From Harmonia axyridis (taxonomy: Eukaryota > Arthropoda > Insecta > Coleoptera > Coccinellidae), in the NCBI RefSeq assembly GCF_914767665.1, contig NC_059504.1, positions 15,440,501-15,504,500 of the forward strand: 64,000 nt of DNA, given 5' to 3'. Position 1 is the stretch's first letter; each line of letters opens with the position of its first letter. Below the pieces are notes generated by a model, which had not been told where the DNA came from, ran no database searches, and saw only the letters and a list, made by a program, of their open reading frames with translations. Positions 1 through 15,200 of the stretch are shown here, in pieces. The position numbers and the translations under genes were made by a program.

Positions 1-208
1 GTTAATAATAAACATTTTAAGCATTTCTTTTTGGGTTTAGGATCATTCAGATTCTCTGTTACATTTAAAACAAATATATATTTTATTAAAACAATTGAGC
101 TGAATAACGCTGAATGCTCCGCATGGTGAGTTGATTTTAACACTAAAAACAGCTAGAACTGCAAATTGTCATTAACCACTCCCATTACCTAAGTTTTTAT
201 TACCGCAG

Positions 209-3200
209 GGTGACAGATTGAGACCGCCGAATTTTCCGCCAATCAGAGAACTGAAAGACTTATGCGACGGCGTCGGATTGGCCGCCCTAGTGTCCTATTA
301 CTGTCCAGACGAGCTGCCCTGGTCGGAGCTCAAAGTGTCCTACGTGCCCACGGTCCATGAGAGCCTGCACAACGTCAACCTCCTGCAGAATTTCTGCAAC
401 AGGTGTCTACCTTGTCCTATATTTCACCTTAGTCCAGAAGATATCACATACATGAGAGAGTAAGTAGAAACATAAAAAGTTTTGTGAGAATTCTGCCACT
501 CCAATAGCTCTTTAGACTGCTTGTTGTTGAGTAGCCAACTCATTTTGACTACTAAATAACACAAATTTGAAGAAGTACCAAGTACGACTCAATACTTGTA
601 TCGTGTAAAGAAAATGAACTTTCAAATTGGTCTACAATAAAACGAATAGTGAGTCGATTAACTGAATAATATTTTTTTTCAGTATACCCAAATGAGCACT
701 GGTTCTGATAAAACAATCCACAATTCAGCAATCTCGTAATGTTGTTGAAGTGTGTATCTTTCGATGATCAGATGACATAACTTACTGAACACAAATGACA
801 TAAGAAATGTCAAAAAATAATTCACAGTGTTGCCATTATAACCATTTCAAACCGTGTCGTTTTTATTGTAAATTCCCATAGACCAAAAATGGTGTTGGTC
901 GACCTGTATTTTGGCATTTCAGGGAAACATTTAGGTAGAATTTCATGCTGTATTCAAGCGCCGTAAACAGGCATGCTCAGAAATATGCACGATAAAGGCC
1001 TAGTGTAGGTAATGTGAGGTTAAGGTAATATGTTCAAATGAGCACTACGTTTAGGACAACATATGAGGCCATTTGATAAGTCACAGATTGCACAGATCAT
1101 TCACGAATATTTGTACATGAGAAAGCTGTGTGCAAAATGGATGCCGCGCGTGCTCACAATCGATCAAAAGCAATAAAGTGTTAATGATTCTGAGCAGTGT
1201 TTGAAGCTGTTTAAGTCCAATAAACCTGAATTTTCGCGTCGATGTGTGACAATGGATGAAACATGGCTCCATCATTTCACTCCGGAGTCCAATCGACAGT
1301 CAGCTGAGTGGACTGCACACGATGAACCGAATCCAAAGCGAGGAAAAACAACAGTCATCTGGCAAGGTTATGGCATCAGTATTCTGGGATGCGCATGGTA
1401 TAATATTCATTGATTACCTCCAAAAGGGCCAGACCATCAACAGCGATTATTATATAGCGTTATTCTATCGTTTGAAAACTGCCTCATTTGAAGAAAAAAA
1501 GGTAATGTTTCATCAAGATAATACGCCGTGTCACAAATCAATGAAAACAATGACAAAATTGCATGAATTGGGCTTCGAATTGCTTCTGCATCCACCGTAT
1601 TTGCCAGATCTGGCTCCCAGCGACTTTTTCCTGTCCTCAGACCAATGAAGAAGTAATCGCCGAAACTGAGGCCTAATTTAAAGCGAAAGACAAATCGTAC
1701 TACAAAAATGGTATCGAAAAGTTGGAAGATCGCTATAATCGCTGTATCGCCCTCGAAGGCAACTGTGTTGAATAATAAAATCGAATTTCGCAAAAAAAAA
1801 AATGTGTTTCAATATGGTAGACCGGGGACTTTTCAATTGGCCTGTTATGTGCCTTAAAATGAAGACAATGATGAAAATACCCTAGGCCGGTGCATCGAAC
1901 AAATCGGGAATTAATTAACATTCCTTATTTGCTTGTTAATCACGATAGAATCAAGATGGAATTTAAATTCCTCGTGCGAATGAATCTATCACGACCATTC
2001 CTATTTCTCTTGGTGTAAGTACGAGCAATTTCTTGGAGTGAGATCCCTCATAATCTAGATAATTGGACGAAATTATGGAATTAATCTAGGATTCCGATGA
2101 TTATTCAATAAAGATGTGTAGGAAAAGAAAGGAACCCCGATCGTAACTATGTTAACAACGGTAACAATTCCTTGTAATAATTTTATATTAGTCGGTTAGT
2201 GGTTTGAGTGTTAATTGGATGAAAATATCGCGAATGATTGTTTAGTTCCGTCTGGAATCAGAAGTTATATTCTGCAACTTTTTTTATAAGTTTATTAGCA
2301 ATCAGAATACATTGTATTGTAACGTTGCAACTGCCCATGAGACTCTAAGACTGATTTCTAGGGATGGTATGGCTTATTTGGCAACAAATCTCCTTCCCAG
2401 GTTTTTACAAATTTAATAAAATTAAAATATACAAAGATCGATCTTTTTCACTCTAAACAAATTATATTAAAATAACTAAAATCAGTTTTTAATTAATTAC
2501 TGTGCTAATTGATTAGGATGGAACCTCTTCTCTGGATTATTTTCAGCCTTCTAAACACCAGATCTTAGCAGGAAGCTATAGTAGTCCCATTCCCATTCAG
2601 TGAAGTTGATTTAATAACGCCAGGTATTACGCAGGTATTCTCTCAGTTTCAGGAACTAAAATGGTTTAACGTACGTAGTATTCCAACTTCTATATCTCAA
2701 GGAAGTTCTTCTTTACGATCTTTCAATCCAAATGGAGATTTCTATTGATTAATCCCAAGGGAGGTTGTACTACTTGATATTTTTCAATCCCAAGACAGGT
2801 TTCTGTTGTTCCAATCCCACAGGAGGTGCTTTGGGAAAATGAACAACGATATTAGAATATGTTAACCTGAATTCACAACTCCTTCTCAGATTTCTAACCA
2901 TCGGTTCTATTCTATTCTTTATTGATCCCTTCGACATTACAAAGAATGTATGGAACAAGTCATGAAGTACAAAATAATAAGCTATTTCTAAGAGAAAATT
3001 AACACAAACATATAATACAATCTCAATATATTATTTTAAAGAAATTATAAAGAATTTATTACATTCATCATAAAATAAACCTAAGAAAGAGTTTTGCTGA
3101 AATTATTTGACACAAAAAGAATTCTACCAAACCTGAAATACGTTTCCACAAGATGGATGACTCTAAAAAAATTACTGTTTCAAAATTAATCAATTCGTCC

Positions 3201-6200
3201 TTGTGAGATTATTACTTATTGAATGCAAATATTCATGTCAACACTTACCGAAAATCCCGACACAACAATAGCCGATAAATTAAATTCTAAATCTCAAATT
3301 AAACTAGTAATGGCCGAAATCCAAAACAAGAAAAACTTTCCTGAAGTCTCCATAATTATTGAAAATAATGCTTAATTATTGAAAATCTTTCAGAAAATTC
3401 TCTGTTTCTTTCTCTAGATACGCGCATCCGTTGGCGCTTCATCGGCGACCAACCACACACGACGAATCGACAAACCACCGCGTCTTTGAAAATTCCAGTA
3501 GCGTAACATGAATTGAAGCGTGCAAAATCGTTGCAGTATTTTATAAGCTAGCATAGTGAGGAGAGACCTCTTTATCCTCATCTGAAGTCAATTGGCCAGA
3601 TTCTCTTCAAGCTTCTTTGAGATTGCTCCAGGATTGATTGGATGGGGGTTTTTTGTATAATTTCATCCTGTTTTAGTTGTTGCTACATCAGTTTTTTTTT
3701 ATCACGTTTTTAACGTAAAGTAAATTAAGATCATAGTGCAGTGTTCCATTGGTAGCTCCATGGAGCATCGGTTATTTGATCGATCTTTACCGGATATGCT
3801 GCCGCATCCCCCATTGATGAAAGTCCATATGGGTTGGATCATTGTTTTGTATTTCAAGATTTTGTAGTCTACTGCCAATTTAGATTTTCTTCCCAGAAGC
3901 CAGTTAAGTTCGTCAACTTTTTTCTTTTTTTAATAGGTGTTCTTTCCAACTTAGTTTTTCGTCTGATGATATTTGATCCATTGGTTTATTATTGATTTTG
4001 ACTGCAAGACTCTCCGCTTCTCTCAATGCGATTGTAACTTAGGTTGAATTGGAGTCGTTAATCTTTATATATCCAAAATTCAAACAATTTTGGCTGCATG
4101 TTGAGGGGATTTTACAGTATAAGTGATGCTACTGCAGGATCTTCATCACTAACTTGTACAACTGTGTAATCAGCAAAAGTACTTGCTATGCTTTGTTCGG
4201 TTGTATACAGGTCTACAGAGTATAAGAGGTATAATAGAGGGCCAAGTACACTCCCCTGGGGCACACCTGCTCTAATTTTTTCTTGGTTGGAATATTCGCC
4301 GTTGAATTTTGTTCTTTGTTACATTCTGTAACTGGACCTAGATTGTACAAGTACCATAACCTTTGAAAATTTACTATTTTGACTCACAATTTTTTTTTTT
4401 TCATTTCAGTTCGATGAAGCTCAACGTTACAGTTTTTCTTGCCGACTTGTTCAACACGCTCGAGATTCAGACCCTCTACTGCGTCAAATATCCCGGTAGT
4501 AACGGTAAGTCTTCCCTTCTCAGCCGACCTAGCGTACTTTCTTTGGCTTATTCTCATTATTATTATTTTGATTTTTTTTTGTTCGCGCTCACTTTTCGCT
4601 TAAATCCTATGCAAATTTGCGGCGTTACGTTGCTCTAGTTAGATGTAGGGCTAGATAACACTCTCACACACCGTCGTCGAGGCGGTCAGTTCGATCTGAC
4701 CCCTGGGGTCAGAGAACACGGGGCTCTAGATTTTCGCGTATCTAACACACTTGGCTAAATGTTGTGTACGTCCGTTCTTTTTGTGTGTATATAGTACGGA
4801 TTGTTCGATATGTGGTGATGGACACGCTTATTGTTGATTTATTGACGATTCTAATTAAATGTATATATTTTCTTTTCTTTTTCTGTTCCTTTCTGTGCTT
4901 CTTGTGACAAGATTTTTTTCATCATCATGTGGTGGTGGTGCTACATTGGTAAGGAGGTATATTTGCGATTATGGTATGCCGTATTCGTTCTATAGTTTGC
5001 AACTGCTAATGTTAAATTCTAACCTAAATTTATAGACTACAGACCGAAATTCATGACATTGGGAATGACTATGTCAGTGCTACAAAAATCAACTATTTTG
5101 TTCTTCAATTCCAAAAGCTTGTATCTTCCTATCTTAGATGAATTAATGGAAAATTTATAAAAAAAATCTGTTATTTGTTTTTAAACATTGAGTTTCGCCA
5201 TGAATATAGACATACCTTTTGAGAAAATAAGGAAGGAAATAAACAAATCTCCGTTTAAGAAAGAAACGTTTTCCCAACATCTCGAGTGGTTTATTGCAAT
5301 TATCTCCAATAGATAAGTGGATATTGGATAAAGAAAATTTTATATCAAAGCAAACAACTAAATTGCAGGACGATATTTATCTCTTTTCAGGTAACATTTT
5401 ATGAGGTACTATCTTTTTATAGATTACGTTAGTTTTTCAATGATTACGGAAATATTTAGTTCACACACGATTTCGCTTCTAGAATGAATGCGGCATATTC
5501 TAATTATCCTGGTGTTATTATTTCTCTGAGGTTTAACATTTTGTGTTCGTTGTGATAGTTGTGAAAATGGCATTTCTGGAAAGATTCTGAGTGAGTTTTC
5601 TTCAGCTTCGACAAAATACAAGTATTATTTACTCGTTTGTCAAATTAATAATTAAATCTAAGTAGTATAATTTGGAACCAAAAAAGAAAATAAAAAATAA
5701 TTCATTCACCTGAGTTTATCGTCCTAGATATTTATTTTCATTTGAAACAATTTGTCTCTGAGAAGTTAACTCCATCAATATAAAACAAGTAAATTGAAAA
5801 TTAATTTCAGTTTTCTTTGCAAAGACTGCACTGAATCAAAAGAAATATATAAGTTGAACAAATGAGAATAAAGAAATAATAGAAATTTGTGAAAATAAAT
5901 CAAATCCTAGTCATTGCTACAAAGAATAATTTTCATAAAAATAATGTTCGATGAAGAATTTACCCTAATAAATCAATATTTCCATGATTGTTCCAAGAAT
6001 AATTCAATAATTGGAAGAAAGAAGAAATGTCATAAAAAGTAAAATTAAAAAGGTGAACATAATTTGATGAATAATTTTATTATCAGTATGGGTGTGATAT
6101 AAACACTGATCAAAATCAAAATACAATCGAAAATTAATTCAAAGAATTGTCAGTTGACTAGGGAATTGAAATACCTTTATTTAAAAAAAAACTCAGTTCT

Positions 6201-9200
6201 CTTCTCTGAACATTTTTTTTTAGAACTTTTCAAAGGTAATAGATCAACCAGATCTTTCACTATCTCTTGAAGAAATGATTGAAGATTAATGTATTTCTTC
6301 ACTATTGATCGCCAAAGTAGCAGTTACATTAGTTACTCTTTCACCCCGAGTAAAATTTCACTGTGTAGCCTTAGTTTCCACCATAAAATCAGCTGTAGTA
6401 AAGCTACTTAGAGAAGACAGTAAGTAGAAGTACAGAAATTCCACCTTCACAATTCACAACCGATCCAAAGGTCGGAACACACCGATCAGTATTACTGTAG
6501 AGTTAGTTTGACATTCATTTAAGTAGTGTAGACCTTTATTTTAACATTGTTGACCTTCCAATATAACTGTAGAGAATTTCCCTCCACGTAACATGCACGG
6601 AGTCGTGCATAAGCGCAACTTACTGCAGACGGTGATGGTTCCCATCCCGGACTTGCGCAGTGGCCTTGACGATGCAGATAGTTCGGCGTTCCAAGGTAAA
6701 AAAAACTAATTAGGTGATGTCTTTACCAAGGCGCACCGCGGAGTGCCCCTTTTTTTCGATTTTTGGTTGCAGTTCATACCTAAGTTTCTCATCGTTTCGT
6801 TGGATCATATTTTTTTCGTTCATTCTTATTTTATATTTATTTTTATTATTTTTATTTTTTTTTGTGTATTTTGTATTGCTCCATATGGATGTGTTAGTTG
6901 ATGTGGGATGTACTATTGCATTATTCTATGTGTGTATCTTGTTTGAAATTCATTTTCCACTCCGATATAATATAGGTTCGAGATTTCGAAATTTTCGCAA
7001 GTCTGTATTTCATACTGGGCAATATGAACTACGCCCTGTTTATTATTTGGACATTAATATCTTACTCAGGCATGTCTTTCAGAGTATGATCATGTTTCAT
7101 CCTTCTTTATTTTTGATATTGCATGGAACCTCAGTTTCATTCATTGTAAATTTATTTATTACTGTGTATAGTGTTCATAAACAGGCTGCCTCAATTTTTT
7201 CTGATATTGGCAGCAATGTTTGACTACGTCTGGTACTTCTAAAATTAAAGGCACCCTGATTATTATGGATACTATATGAATTATGCTAATCTCATGAAGA
7301 AGCTATAACGTACCACTTTTTCACCTATTTCATCATTTTAAAAATGGCATCAAAAAGTACATAATCAAATAAAATCATTACTTACTTCTTCATTGCATAA
7401 ACACTTACCTTTTCACTGAGACTCACTACTGCCTAAAATAACTTATAAGCTCTTTCTAATATTAATGTTTGGACCTAAGCAATATTTTCTCTGATCCGAC
7501 AATTTTTCTTATACAGTATCGAGATCTGCACCTACTCATGTGCCTCTAAGGAAAACAAATTCTGTACAGTCTGTCCAGCATAGTATTAGTCAAATGAGCG
7601 AAGATAGTCTCAGAAGGGGTTCTGAAGATTCCTTCGTGGTGCACAGAGGAAAGAATATACCCACGTTGAGTAGGATTGTCATGGACGAACCTCTTATGCC
7701 TGCCAGGCTGAGGGAGAATAAAGAAAGACAAAATAACGACACCAAAGCGGACGAAAGGTTATTTTTATATGTTTATTCCTCTTTTTAACTCTCTTTCATG
7801 AAGGGTTTTCCAATAGAAATCATACAATTCTGGAAGATCTCTCTATATTCACAATTGAGCACTGATTTTGATAAAACTATTCGACAAGTTCTAAACGTTG
7901 TTGAAGTTATGTTTGAACGGCATAACCTACTGAATACAAATGACATAGTTAATGTCACAAATGACATAGTAAATGTCGAAAAATTTTTGCCACTATAACC
8001 ATTTCAAATTGTATCATTCCTATTGGAAAACGAAGTAACATAATTTTCAGTTGAAATAGTTATTCTTTTTGTCTTTCTTCTTGATTAAATATTTCTATAT
8101 GTATAGAGGGGAATATTCTAACAGACCTAGCACTGCACCAGCTGGTAAACCAAGTAATTGGCAGGATTCTAGAACAAACACTTTTTCTGGTAGAAGATCT
8201 AGAAGAAATTCCACTAGTGATGATTCTCAATTAACAATTGAAAATTTTGGAGGTAGTCAAGATAACTTAAATTTTATAGGAAGAAATCCAGACAAAGAAG
8301 TAAGTAATACAATTCCAAAAATGAAAAAAACCTGTTTTTATGTGATATATACAAAGGGAAGTGTCTTACTGTCTTACAATATAAGTTTCACTGCTTGAAA
8401 CCCCAAAAAGATTAATGTTTATGGGTTCTTGTTAATTCCTATCTGTATTGCTTATAGGTAGCAGTGCATGTAGGTAGGAAAATATCAACGCCAACTTTTC
8501 CGGTGGAAGGTCCGGTAGTAGCCTTAAGGTCTTCAATCCAGGACGCAAAAGGCTCTATTCAATTCGGATATGACGACGAAGAAAAAAAGGACAATGGTAC
8601 TGAAAAATTTGTGCTTCGTAGGCAGCTTAGTAGTGACGACATCGCTTTAAGAAAAATGATGAACTCTAGTAATAGTGATAAAGAAAATATAATCAGAGAT
8701 TTAGTCGATGGAGAAGTTTCGAACAGGATCAGTTCTACTGATGCCAATAAACAAAATAGCGGAATTCAATTAGTTTATATGCAACAAGACAGTGATGAGA
8801 GCCAGACAAAGAGTGAACACAAGAAACCCAGTGAGAAGAAAACTAGTTTTGCGGCGTTGCCAAGTAACCAAACTACTTGGCAACAGCAAAGTAGTAATCA
8901 GCAGCGTTTAGATAGTAATGGTGGTGAAAATGGTGTATCGAACAATGTTACGCCACAACTTAGTGACATCAGGTTGAAGTTGGAGGAAAAGAGAAGACAA
9001 ATAGAAAATGAAAAGAGACGGTTAGAACTAGCAATGAACAAGAATAGGCAAAAAATTGGAAAGCAGGCTTTCTTACAAGCTGTTACTAAGGTAAATTTGT
9101 GATACTAAGTATTTTGTTTGGTTTTATTCGTTAATTTCATATGTAGGTTCAGATAAATCAATTTTGAAGATTATTGGTATGAAGAAATAACACATACATT

Positions 9201-12200
9201 CTATTATGAACTCTTGAGAGTAAATGAATGCAGGATTTATACTTCTTACACCAGAGGGGGCGGAACTATGAGATCCCGCCCACTTTAGAGATGTTTAGTT
9301 GTTATGCGATCTATTACAAAAACTGAACATCTCAGAAGCGGTTTTCTTTAATAGGAAATGATTATGTGTTATTTCAAATGTAGGAGAGAAATTAGGTTGA
9401 ACTAGAAATTGAGAAATTCTTTTTGAATATACTTTGAGCGTTTGCGAATGTGTTTTCCATTTGAATCTATAAGTACAAATGTAGATAACAACAGGTGCAT
9501 GAAAATTTTATCACCAAGCATGTTTCAACATTTTAATTGCATCATTTTGAATTTGTTCCTGTTATGAAGTTTTCATTTTAGATATATAGTTTATTGACAC
9601 AATAGCTTTAGGGCCCTCTACCAAATTCCTCGAAGTTTCATTTCAGTTGATCTCAACAGAATTCATATAATATGGCAATCAAATTTTCTCATTCGTTATT
9701 GAAGACAAAAAATTCAATCGAATATGTTTTATCATTAATAATGATTTGGAAAAAATTTGAGTACTTTTTTTTTAAATGTGGAATCACTGTCACTACTCAC
9801 TAATAATAAGTTAAGTCAATAATTTTTATGTTTATTGAAGTGAACTCACAATTAATTGAATGTGATAAAAAACACACAGCTTTAGGATGAATGAAAGTAC
9901 TTTCAGCAGGACGGCACTACTTGCCATACCGCCTTCCAAACATTTTATCGAATCTTGTGCTCTTATTGATACATCCCTTATAAAATCGCGTTTTGTATTA
10001 TTAAAAAATGAATTTATTGGCACAATATAACTTGCACAAGTGCAACACTCGTTTATTTTATCGACAATTTTCTGCTAAGTTATTCTCACTTCGCAACATC
10101 AGCATGAAAACAACTCCGTGTGTGATTCTAATCCAGTAATTCCATACGACACAGAATTAAAGTGTGTTAAAAGTTCTAATATGTCGAATTGCACCACAGC
10201 ATTAGATAAGAATTTCGTTGTCACCCTGTGTAGCCTGAAAAGCGAAGAGGTGGTTGGTAGTCTTATATATATAACTAACTTTCAGGGTAAAGGTAACTTA
10301 CTAAAAACTCCAGAAAATGATTCTAACTCTAATTCCACTGAGGGCTCAGAAACCCAAAGCCCAAACCCAGATCCTGTTTCAGTTAAATCCGAGAGGCCAT
10401 TTACTTTGAAGGTATAATTTTTTTTTTTTGTTTCGGTATATGCATTTTTGTTTTTGAATGAATTAGTTGTTTTAGTTGATTTCAAGTATTGTATTTTTGT
10501 TATATATCCAGTTAGATTTTGTTTTAATCTTTAATTCACTAGATGCATTTTAATTTTGTCATAATTGCGATTTACAGGATGTAACTGATGATGCAGCTAA
10601 AGTAGAAAGGAAGTGGATGGATAACGACCAGAGCTTTATGGAAACAAAACGAACTCCAGAGTTGGAAAACATGAACATGGAACAATACCAACAATCTATT
10701 GCTCAGTACGTGTGATATATCTTTTGTTCTGTTATTTCTTTGTGTTTATTTGTGCTTTTACTATTCCGATTTTAAATGCATGATTTCAAAAAAATTGAGT
10801 AATCCAACTAAGTACTTTCATTTTGCAGAATTGATTCTAGTCTATATGATATTCATAACGATATACAAAGATTGACCAGTCAGCAAAATCAGATACAGGC
10901 TGCTCAACAGCAGAACCTAATTGCACAACAACAGAGGCAGATTCAAGCTTTACAACAACAGCAATATCAGTCGCCCTTGACACCACAATATACAACTCAA
11001 CATTCGTTTAATACGCCAATTTATCATCCTCCTAGTCCACAAGGTAAGTAAGTCATGTTCTCTATCATTTCGTCACAATTCCACTGACGTCACTGATGAC
11101 GTAGGCGTTTTGTGAAATTCGAAAACTATACCCTACTGACCAGATCGTTGATATCTTTTGTACCTTACATTGATTTTATCTTACAGTATATCCAATTCCG
11201 CTACAACAGTCGTCAAGCGTACCCCACATACCCCAGTCCCTGTACACAGCACAACCCCAGTTTTTCTTACACGATCAACAGGCTGCTCAGCACCTTCCGC
11301 ATATACCTCAGCCCGTGGCGCCTCAGAGGAGAACATGGGCTCAGCAGTCCCAGTCGCCGCTGCCTGTCCAAATGGACAACTATCATCAATCAGAAAATAT
11401 GAGAACGTGGGGAAGGCCTCAAAACCCTGCGGGATTCATGTTGCACGATAAATCGGAGAGGTAATGGATTCTATCGTGTATTTTCATGAAAAAAGCATTG
11501 CTTCTTCTGAATCTATCAATTCATAACGCTTTTTCCTTACATGACGGTTTCTGCCTCAATTCGCGGTAAAGAACGTTATTCCAAAAATTCACCATTCAAT
11601 ACCCGCTTTCCAAGTCAATATTAATCGATTTTCTAGGCTTCAAACCAGCCCCTATCAGAATGGCGACAACCGTACCGTCCACCATTCTAATAGCTTCACG
11701 TTGAGCCAACAGTATTTACACCAGCAACAGAGTACCCCGTTCGGAACATCGCACAGCACACCCTCTGCGTCGCCTCAGCACAGGATCCACAAACAGATAT
11801 CGCAGCTGATGGACGACGTCAAGAGGTCCCCCGTCAGCCTCCAACAGATGGAGCTGACGCCGCAGAGGAAGCTAAGCGTCACGCATGCGCCGATACCTGC
11901 GCCATCTGCCGACGATATGGAGCCTCAGAACATTTCGTTCATAGGAAATTCGGATGAACAGGCTCTTGAAGGTTTGTATCGTTTTTTATTCCGTTATGTA
12001 GCTAATAACTACAGGTTACTGTAAGGAATATCATATTTGTATAAGGTAATGAATGGATAATCCGAAGTACCCTATAATCCGAATGGCCCAATTGGTAAAA
12101 TGATATGTATATTCCCAACAGCCTAAACTCTGCAATCCGAATGGAAGAATGAAATGCCTGTATATAACAAAAAAGGAAGTAAATAAGGATAGCATTTAAA

Positions 12201-15200
12201 TAGTTATTTTTCCGTGGAATCAAACTACAATTCAAGAAAATAATTGATAAAATCGGTTGAAGTGTTCAAGGAAAAAAAACTACAAATTTCGTTCTCCTTA
12301 TTTTACCAGTTTGTATAAACTAATAGAATATAGAAATAGGTCTTTAAATGTCTATCATTAGTATTTACTCAGTTTTTATTCATAGTATTCATTGCGTTGA
12401 GATCTCTTTCAGAGACTAAGTGTTAATAAGTGGCCTTTTAGAGGTTATGCCATTCTTAATCCGACATATGACGTTTGCAGGTATCGGCAGACTGAACATA
12501 ACCTCCGGCACAAGGACCTACCGTATCCCCTCCCCGACCAGGCCTTCAATCTCAAGGAACTCCTTCCAGCCATCCTCCCCTCCTTGTAGAGAAAGCAAGG
12601 AGATACCGATCGCAGAAGTTAGCAGTCTCGATAACGACCCAACTAGTCAAAAAGGTTTCTACATAAGTTTCGATAACGAGCAGCCCAAGCGACCCAAACC
12701 GCCCTTGAGGACGAAGAGGGGCTCGCCGAAGAAGGAGAGGAGCTTCGTGGATTCGGACGAAAACAGCTTCAGCAGTAGGCGGCAGGAGAGGGAACAGCTG
12801 GACAGGCTGGAGAGGAAGCAGCAGCTGGAGAGGGAACTGCAGGAGGAGAAAGAGAGAAAGGATAGGGAGGAGGAGGAGCATAGGAGGCAGCAGCTTATGA
12901 TGGAAAGGGAGAGGATAAGAGAGAGAAACGATTCTAGTCAGGAGAGGCGAAGGTTGCAAACAGCTTCGGCCATAATTATAGGGAACGAATTGCAGAATCC
13001 TGATCCGGTGAGTAGATTATGCATTTATGATTTTATTATTCAGCGTTCAGAGATCGAAAAATGATTGAAAATTTATACAACAGTGTGTAAAATTTTACTT
13101 CAAGCGCAAAAAATAGTTTGTAAATAAGAATATCGGCTAACCCTGACTACAGCGACTTAATCAAACATAGTGGGGCAATACGTTCAAATTGAGCATAAAA
13201 ATGGTGAATGGGGCGGGGCCTAACCATAGAACTTGTGACTACGATTGACTGAACTGACACTTCGTCAAAATTAAAATTATTGAAAATGATAGATTTGTAT
13301 ATAGAACAGATTTATTCAACTGAAGAATACCAACTACAGTGACTTAATAAAATGGGCCTTACATTTCGAATAAATCTCCAAAACCAGGGAAACGGAGAAT
13401 GTAAACAAAAAGCCGCCATGTTTAGGCTCAGAAACCGGCAGCTAATCAAAATTTTATCCAGTCAATGTAACCCTGACGTGCTGTCATCAAAGGTGAGTAG
13501 CGATAGACGGGTCTCGCTCTATTTGGAGCTCTTTCAATTAAATAGCATAGCTATGCTATGAAAAGTAGCGTATTCTTTATAGCTTACCCAATTTCAAAAC
13601 TATGTATTGCTCATACTGTGGGAAATATTATTTCTCACGGCACTTGCCCACACCTCGCTTGGTAGACGAATGAAATTGGGCTTTTGAGTCGTTTCTATGC
13701 AATAAATTAGCACATAGTGCCAACGAAGGTCATTTTGATTTGAATCAAGTCCATTACTTGAATTATTGAAATTTGTGCAGTTGTAGGAAAAGTATAGTGT
13801 GCAACATGTGGAGAAAGTCCTTTTCTCGCTCGTGTGTTTGCGGCACTCGCCTTTCAGGCTCGTGTCACAAACTTCCACACTCGCGAGAAAAGTTGGACTT
13901 TCCCCACTTGTTACATAATATACTATTTTCTAATTATGTGGCGAATCCATTCATACTGCTTCAAAAGTGCCAGGTCAGCTACCGGGCTTTTCAAAGTGAA
14001 ACATCTCATTCTCATTGAAAAACTCCTCTACTATCACTGGAACGTCCTATTGAAAATGTAGGTACATTCTATTTTGTGTATTTTCCTAGGATTTGCAAGA
14101 TGAGAGGGAGAAAAAGAAAGAGAGGATAATGATGTTGTCCCTTCAAAGGAGGCAGCAACAAGAAGAAGCTAAAGCGAAAAAAGAAGAGGAGGCAAGAGTG
14201 AAGAAAGAAAAGGAGAAAGCAAAGGAAGAAGAAAAAGCTAGAAGGAAAGAAGAAATGGCTGCTAGACGAGCTGCAATATTCGAGCAATACAAGTTGAAGA
14301 AAGCTCTAGAAGAAGCAGAAAGAGAGGTTAGTACGAACCATAAAATATACTATAAAATCGTTTATTTTGATGATTCTGCAACCTGTTGAAGAAAAAACTA
14401 CTTCTGAATATTCATCTTTTATTTCGGTTCAAATTTGGCGCCATAAGTTTTACCTTTAAACCGCCTTCACATAAGGGGTGTTATAAATAACTTGGAATTC
14501 AAAGAAGACGGAAATCTATTTTTGGTTGTTATTGATGTTTTCTATTTTCTACTCTCACTCATATTTTAGTTATTTCTATTCTGGGGTTTCATCTGCTACT
14601 CTCCACAGTTTAAGGGAGGTGATCAAACAAATCCACTAATTTTTTATGATAATTTAAAAGAAAAAATGTCTTTTATTTATTGGTCTTTAGTGAGTATTCA
14701 GTTTTGAATGAGTTATATTTTAAATTAAATTGCTCTTCATTTCTTCAAAGTACTATTTTCATTTAAAGAGCGTTAATTTTTTTTTATTCAACTGAACAAG
14801 TGGTCTTGCTATTTCCAGCAGAAATGTATTATTATTTCTGAATATTCTTTTTATTTCAGGGTAAAAGCATCGACAAATCGGAATACATGGCTGCAATGAA
14901 ACCTACTCCTAAAATTAGGCCGAAAGCCTCTGTAAGGCCCAGACCCAAGACAATTCACATCGACAGTGGTTCAGTCGAGATGGCAGAAGGTATGTTACAG
15001 CCCAGCAGAGGAAAGAAAGGTTCTACATCGAATCTGACAGGTGAGTTCTTACGAATATTTTTGTTTAATGTGCTGACGGTGTTCTTTGTTTTGCGCTCTA
15101 GTTCCTGTATGTGACGAAAAACTAGTTTTTTCAAAGCATTTTTTTTTTTATTCATTTATTACGATTATCAATATTTTTTTATTTGAGAGTTGAATGTGTC

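Larger units (their letters stand above)
460..4409. other. Long Patronin intron with transposon debris
   Basis: This intron separates the two CH-domain exons. It contains an inverted-repeat MITE half (about 560-880), a truncated mariner (1081-1847) and a Jockey-like LINE fragment (about 3680-4345). Between about 1850 and 3650 I see only AT-rich sequence without a recognisable gene. Confidence 0.8.

Noticed and set aside
6714..7223. 169-codon hydrophobic frame after a Patronin exon
   Set aside because: It begins inside the intron right after the donor, is T-rich low-complexity sequence and resembles no protein; the composition explains the length.
12552..12959. 135-codon minus-strand frame opposite a Patronin exon
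   Set aside because: It is the complement of the Glu/Arg-rich coiled coil, giving a Leu/Pro-rich shadow.
13352..13561. 69-codon frame with a good donor (GTGAGT at about 13493) in a Patronin intron
   Set aside because: There is no plausible acceptor upstream, and both neighbouring exons already join in phase 0 without it.
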